DNA from: Paraburkholderia kururiensis
GTDB taxonomy: Bacteria; Pseudomonadota; Gammaproteobacteria; Burkholderiales; Burkholderiaceae
Assembly: GCF_034424375.1 (NCBI RefSeq)
Contig: NZ_CP139965.1
Span: 6,572,001 to 6,636,000, forward strand
Direction of reading: 5' to 3'
DNA: 64,000 bases
Of the stretch, positions 16,815 to 23,946 are shown piece after piece (the stretch's first letter is position 1; each line of letters opens with the position of its first letter). Below the pieces are notes generated by a model, which was not told where the DNA came from, searched no databases, and saw nothing but the letters and a program-made list of their open reading frames with translations. Position numbers and translations under genes: made by a program.

Positions 16815-17095
16815 AACTGCCCGAAGAAGTCACGCTGAACCGCGCTGCACGCACGTTGACGCTGCGCTGGAGCGGTACGCAAACCGCCACGCTTCACTGC
16901 GCCGCGTTGCGCGCGGCTTGCCCGTGCGCCGCGTGCCGTCACGCACGGCTCACTGCCGGGACCGTTCACGTGCCGCAGGACGTGACACTGCTCGACGTGC
17001 AACCCGTCGGCCACTACGGTGTGCAACTCGCATTCAGCGACGGCCACGCGCGCGGCATCTACCCGTGGCCGTATCTGGCACAGCTCGGCGCGTAA
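16811..17095 (+). CDS. Stand-alone DUF971 (GBBH-like N-terminal, zinc-type) domain protein
   Basis: This is a 94-residue protein consisting only of the DUF971 domain found at the N-terminus of gamma-butyrobetaine hydroxylase and fused to some Mrp/ApbC iron-sulfur carriers. Cys37, Cys39 and Cys42 (CPCAAC) and His79 match the spacing of the zinc ligands Cys38, Cys40, Cys43 and His82 known for human BBOX1. Its start overlaps the HEAT-gene stop (ATGA), so the two are translationally coupled. In this place a role in metal or iron-sulfur handling for the ferredoxin/flavoprotein pair is plausible but unproven. Confidence 0.88.
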   Translation: MKLPEEVTLNRAARTLTLRWSGTQTATLHCAALRAACPCAACRHARLTAGTVHVPQDVTLLDVQPVGHYGVQLAFSDGHARGIYPWPYLAQLGA

Positions 17096-17108
17096 ACGCG
17101 CACATGGC

Positions 17109-17327
17109 TCATTCGGCGTGCTCGTCGCACCACTGGATCGCCCACTTTTGCGCGGCCGCCACGGCGTCGGTGTCGAAGTGATAGTCGCCCAGGTCGCCGG
17201 AGTACTTCACTTCGACAGGTGCGCTGCCCTGCCCCGTGCGCCGGAAAATCTTCGCGCGCGCGTAGAAGTGGCCGCCTTCGTCGAGGGGCGATGCGTCGAT
17301 GTGAAACTGCTTGTAGTCGAATTTCAT
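17109..17327 (-). CDS. Small conserved hypothetical protein
   Basis: This is a 72-residue soluble protein beginning MKFDYKQFHIDASPLDEGG. The ATG at 17327 has AGGAGG-like bases (AGGAGGC) upstream. It is acidic, with alternating hydrophobic strands in the first half and an amphipathic helix (AVAAAQKWAIQWCDEH) at the end. I do not recognise a named family. It converges on the DUF971 gene with only 13 bases between, and lies downstream of the sensor kinase on the other side. Confidence 0.7.
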   Translation of the reverse strand: MKFDYKQFHIDASPLDEGGHFYARAKIFRRTGQGSAPVEVKYSGDLGDYHFDTDAVAAAQKWAIQWCDEHAE

Positions 17328-17381
17328 CACAGCCTCCTGGCTTCTTCGCGATGCGCTAACCGCTGGACAGGTTTCGAAAAG

Positions 17382-18839
17382 CTAACGCGTCTTCCGCTGC
17401 TGCGCGCTCGCTTGCGAATGCGGGGCGGCAGGCAACAGCGGCATGTTCACCAACGCCTCCAGTCCGCCGCCATCGCGTGCGCGAAACTGTAGCGATCCAC
17501 CGTGCAAGCGCGCAATCCGCTCCACGATGGCAAGGCCGAGACCCGTGCCGGCCGACAGCGTACGGGCATTGCTGCCGCGACTGAACGGAGCTTTCAACTG
17601 CTCGAGTGCTTCGGCCGTGAGTCCCTGGCCCCGATCGCCCACCGCCACCCACGCCATGCCGCGCTCTGTCCATGTTCGTACCGCAAGGCCGGTACGTCCA
17701 TAGGCCACGGCGTTTTGCATGAGGTTCATCAGCATGCGCAGGGTGCCGATGGGGCGAAACGCGAACACCGGCACCTCGCCCAGCGAGAGTTCGAAGTCGT
17801 GGCCAAGGCCCGCAAAATCCGCGGCAAGCTGGCTGACCAGTGCATTGAGGTCACCCGGTTGTGGAGTTTCACGCTCGCCGCTGCCCGCATAGTCCATGAA
17901 CTGCTGGAGGATGGTGTCGATCTGGTCCAGATAGCGCTGCGCCGATGCCGCAAGCGAGTCGTCGTTCCCTTCGTTCCCTTCGCCCCCTTCGTCCCTTTCG
18001 CGGCGCTCGCCACCGGACGGACTCATTGCGATGGCAAGACGCAGCTTCGTCAGCGGCGTACGAATGTCGTGCGACACGCCGGCCAGCATCAGCGCGCGCG
18101 TTGTCTCGGCCTGGCGCAGCGCCGCCATCATCTGGTTGAACGCCGCGCTCACTTGCGCGATTTCGGTTGGGCCGTTCGTCGGCAACGGTGCCGGCTCTTC
18201 GCCCGCGCTCAATTGCTGTGCCGCCTGCGCAAGTTCGCGCAAGGGCCGGTTGATATGCCGCTGGATCGCAAAGCCCGTCAGCGCGGCCGCGAGCGCCAGC
18301 ACGATGGAGAGCACGAGTGCCGTAGTCACGCCGCTCACTTCCGCTTCCTCGTTCAAGGGCAGCGTGATCCAGTACGGCGCGCCGGCCACGTGCACGCGAA
18401 TCCACAGCTTCTGTGTGCGGCCGGTCTGCCAGATGACGGGCATGTCGGCAGGCAGGTGGCGCCGCAACGCATCGAGAAACACCCTGCGCTGAATCATGCG
18501 ATAGAAGTGGACGAGGTCGCGGCGCGGTTCGTCGTCGAGGGTGGACGGCAACGCTTCCACGGCACCGAGCCGCGCCGCCGCGGCACGACCTTCGTCGGCG
18601 CGCAAGGGAGCGAGCGTGCGGTCGATACGCTGCACGTAGTCCGCAAACGCCGTTGCCGCGCGCTCCACGCGCGGACGCTGCACGTAATGCAGCAGGACCG
18701 TGAGCGAGCAGATCTGCGTGAACGCCACGAGCGCAACGAGCAGCACGATGTTGCGAGTGAGGAGCGAACGCGGCGACAGCGAGCGCGCCCGTGCCACGTT
18801 GCGTGCATGGTCCATCGCGGCCGGCGTGCGCCGCATCAT
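17382..18839 (-). CDS. Sensor histidine kinase (EnvZ/OmpR-type system)
   Basis: This is a 485-residue membrane kinase that phosphorylates the regulator encoded just upstream. Helix 1 (NIVLLVALVAFTQICSLTVLL) and helix 2 (near residue 190) flank a periplasmic sensor loop of about 130 residues. A HAMP domain follows, then the H-box GVSHDIRTPLTKLRLAIA, the N-box LMNLMQNAVAYG, G1 GDRGQG and G2 GTGLGLAIV. An unusual Gly/Glu/Asn-rich stretch lies between the two dimerisation helices, encoded by four near-identical 9-bp units. The ATG at 18839 overlaps the regulator stop (ATGA). The signal is unknown. Confidence 0.92.
   Translation of the reverse strand: MMRRTPAAMDHARNVARARSLSPRSLLTRNIVLLVALVAFTQICSLTVLLHYVQRPRVERAATAFADYVQRIDRTLAPLRADEGRAAAARLGAVEALPSTLDDEPRRDLVHFYRMIQRRVFLDALRRHLPADMPVIWQTGRTQKLWIRVHVAGAPYWITLPLNEEAEVSGVTTALVLSIVLALAAALTGFAIQRHINRPLRELAQAAQQLSAGEEPAPLPTNGPTEIAQVSAAFNQMMAALRQAETTRALMLAGVSHDIRTPLTKLRLAIAMSPSGGERRERDEGGEGNEGNDDSLAASAQRYLDQIDTILQQFMDYAGSGERETPQPGDLNALVSQLAADFAGLGHDFELSLGEVPVFAFRPIGTLRMLMNLMQNAVAYGRTGLAVRTWTERGMAWVAVGDRGQGLTAEALEQLKAPFSRGSNARTLSAGTGLGLAIVERIARLHGGSLQFRARDGGGLEALVNMPLLPAAPHSQASAQQRKTR
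17963..17998. repeat. Four 9-bp tandem units inside the kinase gene
   Basis: Units of the form CGTTCCCTT repeat about four times with small changes. As 9 bases equal three codons, gain or loss of a unit keeps frame and only changes the length of the Gly-Asn/Gly-Glu linker in the kinase. Confidence 0.65.
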
Positions 18840-19549
18840 GACTCGATGTCGGCCACGAGCATGTAGCCAACGCCCCACACCGTTCGAATGAAACGCGGCT
18901 TCGACGGATCGCTCTCAACGATCTGCCGCAGCCGCAAAATCTGCACGTCGATGCTGCGGTCCAAGGCTTCGTGATCGCGCCCGCGCGCGCGGGCCAGCAG
19001 ATTTTCGCGGCTCACGGGCCGGTTCGGCGACGCCCCCAGCGCCTGCAACAGCAGCATCTGCGCCGAATGCACCTCGACCGGCTCACCGGCGCGCGTAAGC
19101 GTCTGCCTGCCGACGTCGAAGCGAAACTCGCCGAAGCGCAGCGCCTGTGCAGCCACGACAGGGTCGCCCGCCGCCATCTTTCGTCCGCGCAGCAACGCGC
19201 GAATGCGGGCCACCAGCTCGCCGGGCAGGAAAGGTTTGGCCAGGTAATCGTCGGCACCGGTCTCGAGGCCGACCACTCTATCCACGGGGTCGCCCTTCGC
19301 CGTGAGCATGAGGATGGGCAGCGTGTACCCTTCGGCGCGCAACCGGCGGCATACCGAGAGCCCGTCTTCCGGCTCCATCATGAGGTCGAGCACGAGCAGG
19401 TCGAACGGCTCGCGCTGCAGATAGCGGTCGAGACGCCGGCTGTCCGGCACCACCCGCACGTGAAAGCCGTGCTGCGTGAGGAAGCGCTGCAGCATGTTGC
19501 GCAGCTCCGCCTCGTCGTCGAGCACGATGATCTTCTCTGCCCGCTCCAT
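18836..19549 (-). CDS. OmpR-family response regulator
   Basis: This is a 237-residue regulator with a receiver domain (about 5-120) and a winged-helix DNA-binding domain (about 140-235). Acidic pocket residues are Asp11 and Asp12, the phosphoacceptor is Asp55 (LVLDLMMEPEDG), and the switch Thr83 and Lys105 (DDYLAKPF) are present. The C-terminal domain ends with VQILRLRQIVESDPSKPRFI and RTVWGVGYML, typical for OmpR. The ATG at 19549 has GGAGAGG upstream; a longer open frame adds 45 residues with no family likeness. It forms an overlapping pair with the kinase. Confidence 0.94.
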   Translation of the reverse strand: MERAEKIIVLDDEAELRNMLQRFLTQHGFHVRVVPDSRRLDRYLQREPFDLLVLDLMMEPEDGLSVCRRLRAEGYTLPILMLTAKGDPVDRVVGLETGADDYLAKPFLPGELVARIRALLRGRKMAAGDPVVAAQALRFGEFRFDVGRQTLTRAGEPVEVHSAQMLLLQALGASPNRPVSRENLLARARGRDHEALDRSIDVQILRLRQIVESDPSKPRFIRTVWGVGYMLVADIES

Positions 19550-19680
19550 GCCGCCTCTCCGGGTCTGTGCCTCGTCGCGATTGTGCACCAACTCCGCGGG
19601 CATGCGCGCGCGTTCCACGTGACTCCGCGTTCGGGTTCTGGCGGCGCGACAGGCTGAATCCGGCCGATCGACGAAGCCGT

Positions 19681-19971
19681 TCAACGCGACGCCGCGCGTT
19701 GCTTCATAAAGTCTTCGATCTGCGGCAGCGTCACGAAGCCCATTTTTTGCGTATCGATTTCGTCGAAATGCTGCGCGACCCTGGGCATGCCGCTCGCCGC
19801 CTGTTCTCGCGTGAGCTTGCCGTCATGCGTGGTGTTCGCGTTGGCGAAGCGGGTCTCGAGTTGCTGGAGCATGCGTTGCATGCGCATGCCGCCTGCGGGC
19901 GGCATGGCGGTCTGCGCCGTCGCGGCCGTGGAAAAGATGCAAAAGGCAAGCGTGACGAGTACGCGTTTCAT
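19681..19971 (-). CDS. EF-hand domain secreted protein
   Basis: This is a 96-residue exported protein with a signal peptide (MKRVLVTLAFCIFSTAATAQ, cleavage near residue 20). Two degenerate EF-hand-like segments are seen: NANTTHDGKLTREQA and DEIDTQKMGFVTLPQIE, each with the loop glycine and the closing acidic residue. Calcium binding is likely only for the first. It is encoded immediately upstream of, and on the same strand as, the two-component system (131 bases before the regulator), so it may be a periplasmic partner or target of that system. Confidence 0.8.
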   Translation of the reverse strand: MKRVLVTLAFCIFSTAATAQTAMPPAGGMRMQRMLQQLETRFANANTTHDGKLTREQAASGMPRVAQHFDEIDTQKMGFVTLPQIEDFMKQRAASR

Positions 19972-20139
19972 GAAGTCCTCCGTGTCGTTCCGCCCCGCGG
20001 CACGGCGCCGGCAACGTGCGGCGTCTCGTGCGGGATGAAGGGGCAGGCGAATCTTAGGGGCGTACGCGTACGAAGGCGACTACGGAATCATGTCGCGATA
20101 TGTCACCCTTGCCACTGCTCCCGGCTGCGCCGGCATCGC

Positions 20140-21567
20140 TCAGACGGGATGGGCGGTCGCGAAGTTCTTGTACGCGGTATAGCCCTGCTTCTTCGTCACG
20201 CCGTCTGCACTGACAAGGCCGAAGGTATTCTCGGCGGCCACGTCGAACAGCTCGTAGAAACAGATGCCGGCGATGTTGTAGGTGGAGCGTTCCGTGAAGT
20301 ACTGGTTGAAGACCTGCGTGATATAGGCGGCGCCTTGATCGGTGTCGCCGGTATTGAAGCCCACTTCGGTGATCCACACCGGCACGCCGTACTGTTGCAG
20401 GTTCTGCAGGATGTTGAGCGGCGTCACCGTGCCGTCGTAGGCCGTCATGATGTTGCCGCTCGTTTCGTACCAGTGCCAGCCCGTGTAGTCCCACGTGAGC
20501 CGCGGGTGGCCGCTCGTGCCGTCGGGCTGCGTGCCGTTCCAGAGCATGTTGTTGAAGCCGATGAGCGTCGTGACGCCGCCGCCGCGAATGATCTTCGCGC
20601 CCGGCTGAACGGACCTGATGCCGTCCGCGGCGCCGCGCAGCAGCCCGCGCACCAGCTGAAAACGCGTGTTGTCGAACGAAGACGGTGTCTCGCCCACGCC
20701 GATGCAGCAGTAGTCGTCGATCTCGTTGCCGATCTCGTAGATCGGGCACCAGGCCTGCAATGCCGTGGCGGTATTCACGCCGCACTGGAACGCCCAATCG
20801 TAGTTGTCCTGTTCGGTCGTGGTGAACATGGCCTGATGGAACGCGAGGCACGGCAGGATCGTGACGCTCGTGCCGACAGCCGCTTGCGCATAGCGCGCGA
20901 GCGCCTGGGCGTCGCTCGTGGCGCCGTAGCAGTCGAGGCGATACACCGTCGCGCCCAGGTCGGCCAGCATCGCGATCTGCTGCGCGGGCGTTTGCGTGGC
21001 ATACGCGCCGGTAGTCTGCAGCGGATGCCCGTTGAGGCCATAGAAGATCGGCGCGCTGCGCGGATCCGACGCAATGCTCCAGATGCCGTTCAGGTTCTTG
21101 TACCAGACGCCGGCCACGTTGCGCGCGTACACGGTGTGGTTCCAGTACAGCAGCATGTTCGGCGTAATGGGACACAGCGTGTTGGTATGCCCGCAGATCA
21201 CGCGGCCATTCGAGATCGTCCAGTTCATGCCGGACGCGTCGATGAGCTGCGTAGCAGGAGGCAACGTGGTGCCCGACGTGGATTCCGCGAGCTTCGTGGC
21301 GACGTTGTTCGATGTCGTGGACGTACCCGCCGTGCCGGTCGTCGCGCTGGTTGCGGTCGTGCCCGCGTTCGTCGTGTTCGATCCGCTCGTATTCGACGCG
21401 GTCGTCATCGTCGTGGTGCTGCCCCCACCCCCGCCCCCGCCGCACGCGGCGAGCGCCATGCTGCCCGCTCCGGCCAGCAGGCCCGCCAGAAATTTCCGTC
21501 GCGACACGGACGCGTCAATAGAAAGCCCGCGTGCGTCGCGCGGCACCAAAACATTTCTGGAGGACAT
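20140..21567 (-). CDS. Tat-exported lipoprotein with glycoside-hydrolase-like TIM-barrel motifs
   Basis: This is a 475-residue surface or periplasmic protein. The N-terminus has a twin-arginine motif SRRKFLAGLLAGAG followed by the lipobox LAAC and a Gly7 run, then a Ser/Thr/Asn-rich linker of about 60 residues. The remainder looks like a (beta/alpha)8 glycosidase of clan A: YEIGNEIDD fits the acid/base strand 4 motif (NE), and VPVWITEVGFNTGD fits the nucleophile strand 7 motif (TE). The exact GH family is not clear to me (GH39- or GH5-like). Start ATG at 21567 gives a normal Tat signal. No sugar genes are adjacent. The catalytic call is an inference from two motifs. Confidence 0.7.
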   Translation of the reverse strand: MSSRNVLVPRDARGLSIDASVSRRKFLAGLLAGAGSMALAACGGGGGGGSTTTMTTASNTSGSNTTNAGTTATSATTGTAGTSTTSNNVATKLAESTSGTTLPPATQLIDASGMNWTISNGRVICGHTNTLCPITPNMLLYWNHTVYARNVAGVWYKNLNGIWSIASDPRSAPIFYGLNGHPLQTTGAYATQTPAQQIAMLADLGATVYRLDCYGATSDAQALARYAQAAVGTSVTILPCLAFHQAMFTTTEQDNYDWAFQCGVNTATALQAWCPIYEIGNEIDDYCCIGVGETPSSFDNTRFQLVRGLLRGAADGIRSVQPGAKIIRGGGVTTLIGFNNMLWNGTQPDGTSGHPRLTWDYTGWHWYETSGNIMTAYDGTVTPLNILQNLQQYGVPVWITEVGFNTGDTDQGAAYITQVFNQYFTERSTYNIAGICFYELFDVAAENTFGLVSADGVTKKQGYTAYKNFATAHPV

Positions 21568-22005
21568 GATACGGATACCTGAATACGTGTGCTGAACCGG
21601 CAAAAAAGCCGCTGACTTCAGAGAGGAAGCGTTCGGGAGGTAAGGACGCGAGAGCCGCGCGCCGCCCGCATGGGGACCGTTGGGGCCGACGGTTGCTGGA
21701 GGGAGAAATCCGGAGCGAACATTCCGACGCCGGCCTGTATAACGGCGTCGATTGGTGTGACTTTAGGAGGATTTGCCGTTTTTTTCGAAAGACGCACAGA
21801 GGCGGGTAAGAGATACCGGGCGCCCTGCCGCGGCAAAGGTTTCAGCGCACGTCGACCAGTACGAAACTGCGCCGTTTTCGCGCTCGATCAGTAAAGCAGT
21901 CGCTCTTTCTGCAAGGGACCCGGCGCTTTCAGACGCGCCTCATTGGGTGACAGAACAGCTGCCGTGCCGCGCCTGCGATATGAATTCGTGACGAACCGTG
22001 CTCGC
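21568..22005. other. Intergenic region, no gene found
   Basis: This 438-base stretch lies between the start of the Tat lipoprotein gene and the stop of the MarR gene, both on the minus strand. An AGGAGG at 21765 stands two bases before a TTG that opens a 72-codon frame to 21991, but spacing and composition are poor. A promoter for the lipoprotein should be near 21600-21780; I cannot place it. Confidence 0.4.
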
Positions 22006-22440
22006 CTATCGCCGCCCCAGCTTCGCGAGTTCGACCAGCTCGTGCCTGAGACTCTCTGCACGCTCGCGGCCAAAATCGCGTTCCAGTTCCTGTTGCGCCG
22101 CGTCCCACAGCGGCCGCGCCGCACGATGCGCCGCTTTTCCCTCGTCGGTCAGCGCGAAGTGGAGCGTGCGCGCGTCGTCGCCCGCGGCCTCGGCCCGAAC
22201 GAGTCGCGCGCGGCGCAAGGCGCTCACAGCACGCACGAGCGTGGTTCGATCCAGCAACAGCGCGTCCGCGAGTTCGCAGAACGTGAGCGTTGCGCCCTGG
22301 CTCAGGCGCGCCAGAATGGCGAACTGCGTGGGCGTAAGCGCCGCTGCCTTCAGGTGCCGCTCGTAGAGTTTGGCGAGATAGCGTGCAGCCTGACGCATCG
22401 CGAAGCCATGGGATTCGTCGAGGCAATCTGCGTGACTCAT
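22006..22440 (-). CDS. MarR-family regulator of the efflux operon
   Basis: This is a 144-residue winged-helix regulator. The fold order is typical: LYERHLKAAALTPTQFAILARLSQG, then CELADALLLDRTTLVRAVSALRRARL as the recognition region, and a wing with GDDARTLHFALTDEGK. It is the last gene of a four-gene minus-strand operon after emrA, emrB and the outer-membrane factor, only 14 bases after the latter, which suggests that it controls the efflux genes by feedback. No clear palindrome is seen next to the emrA start. Confidence 0.9.
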   Translation of the reverse strand: MSHADCLDESHGFAMRQAARYLAKLYERHLKAAALTPTQFAILARLSQGATLTFCELADALLLDRTTLVRAVSALRRARLVRAEAAGDDARTLHFALTDEGKAAHRAARPLWDAAQQELERDFGRERAESLRHELVELAKLGRR

Positions 22441-22454
22441 GATGATTTGCCCGC

Positions 22455-23936
22455 TTATGGCGTGGCGCCGTGCGCGACGGCACCCTTGGCCGAATCCGAT
22501 GCCGACGCGTTTGCTGCCACCGCGTCGCCACCCGCTTCGACACGCCAGCCGCCACCCAGCGCGCGATACATCGCGACCGCCGCGAGCGCATGATCGCGCT
22601 TCGCTTCGTTCAACGATTCGTCGTCGTGCAGATAGCTTTCCTGCGCGGTCAGCACGTCGAGAAAGCTCGACGCCCCGCCCTTGTAGAGTTCGTTCGAAAG
22701 ACGCAGCGCATCGCCCGATGCACCGAGCGCGGCGCCCAGCCGCTCCACGGCACCGGACGCGCTCACGAGATCGCTGCGCGTATCTTCGATGTCCTTCAAC
22801 GCGTTGAGCAACGCACCGTTGAGATTCAACTGCGACTCGCGCATCTGGCTCTCGCTCTTCGCGATGTCGGCATCGATGCGGCCCGCGTTGAAGATCGGGC
22901 TCGTCGCGCCCAGCGCCGCGCTGAACAGGTTGTCGGTGAGCGTGGGCAAGCCGAGATACGACGCCGCGAGCAAACCGTCGCTCAGATTCAGCGAGAACTT
23001 CGGATACCGTTCTGCCCTGGCGGCGCCCACCTGCGCCGCGCGCTGCTCGACGGCCGCATAGGCCACGCGCACGTCGGGGCGACGCAACAGTGCTTCGGAA
23101 GGCAGCGTGGAAGGTGCCGACGTGCGCGGCACCGGTATCTCGCCGCGGCCGAACACGGCCGTGTTCAGGCTCTCGGGCGTGCGCCCCGTGTACACCGCAA
23201 TCAGGCTCGACTGATGCTGGATTCGCGACTGAACAGGTGGAATGCGCGCCTGCAGTTCGCTCAGCTGGTTTTGCGCACGCGCCACGTCGAGCTTCGTCGA
23301 AAGCCCGTAATGCAGACGCTCCTGCGTGAGCCGCAGCGTGCGCTCGCGAATTCGCTGGTTATCTTCGAGAATGCCCAGCTCGCTTTGGGCCCAACGCAAT
23401 TCGATGTAGGCGTCCGCAGTGTTCGCCGCCAGCGCGAGACGCAGTTCGTTCAGCGCCTCGCGCGTGCCCGTCGCCTGGGCCTTCGCTGCGAGCAGCGCGA
23501 GACGCTCGCCGCCGAACACGTCCGGGTTCCAGCTGGCCGACAGACCGAAGCCCGCCTGCCGTACATAGCCGAGCGGCGGCGGCACGATGATGCGCGTATC
23601 GCTCGCATTGGCGTTGGCGTTCAGCTCGGGCAGCAGCGCCGCGTGCTGCACCGTGGTCTGCGCCTCGGCCTGGCGCACGCGCTCGGCGGCAGCCTTCAGG
23701 TCGAGATTCTGGTCGAGCACGGTGCTCACGAGGTCGTGCATGACCGGATCGCCGAACTGCTGCCACCAGGCGTCGGCGTCCATGCTGTCGGGCGGCACGG
23801 CCACGTCGAATTCGGTGGGCGCCATCTGGCGCACCTGTTGCGAAAGATCGGCGTGCGTGGCGGGCGGCACGGCACATGCTGCAAGCGCGAGGCTTACCGC
23901 GAAGGCAAGCAGCGTCGTTCGGATGCGGGGGGGCAT
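22455..23936 (-). CDS. Outer-membrane efflux factor (NodT/OprM type lipoprotein)
   Basis: This is a 493-residue TolC-family channel that carries drugs or solvents across the outer membrane as part of the tripartite pump with EmrA and EmrB. A lipoprotein signal (LLAFAVSLALAACAVPP, lipid-modified Cys near residue 20) is followed by two OEP repeats. Typical segments include WWQQFGDPVMHDLV near the start, DVARAQNQLSELQARIP in the middle, and RRPDVRVAYAAVEQRAAQVGAA at the start of the second half. The start at 23936 lies 11 bases inside the end of emrB; an ATG at 23957 overlapping the emrB stop is an alternative. Confidence 0.92.
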   Translation of the reverse strand: MPPRIRTTLLAFAVSLALAACAVPPATHADLSQQVRQMAPTEFDVAVPPDSMDADAWWQQFGDPVMHDLVSTVLDQNLDLKAAAERVRQAEAQTTVQHAALLPELNANANASDTRIIVPPPLGYVRQAGFGLSASWNPDVFGGERLALLAAKAQATGTREALNELRLALAANTADAYIELRWAQSELGILEDNQRIRERTLRLTQERLHYGLSTKLDVARAQNQLSELQARIPPVQSRIQHQSSLIAVYTGRTPESLNTAVFGRGEIPVPRTSAPSTLPSEALLRRPDVRVAYAAVEQRAAQVGAARAERYPKFSLNLSDGLLAASYLGLPTLTDNLFSAALGATSPIFNAGRIDADIAKSESQMRESQLNLNGALLNALKDIEDTRSDLVSASGAVERLGAALGASGDALRLSNELYKGGASSFLDVLTAQESYLHDDESLNEAKRDHALAAVAMYRALGGGWRVEAGGDAVAANASASDSAKGAVAHGATP

Positions 23937-23946
23937 GGCGGTGGTC

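Noticed and set aside
19567..21582. Plus-strand open frame of about 670 codons over the EF-hand and Tat lipoprotein genes
   Set aside because: Low-complexity Arg/Val/Asp-rich translation; the minus strand has signal peptides, motifs and ribosome-binding sites.
21773..21991. 72-codon plus-strand frame after an AGGAGG
   Set aside because: TTG start only two bases from the AGGAGG, no recognisable protein features and no matching context.
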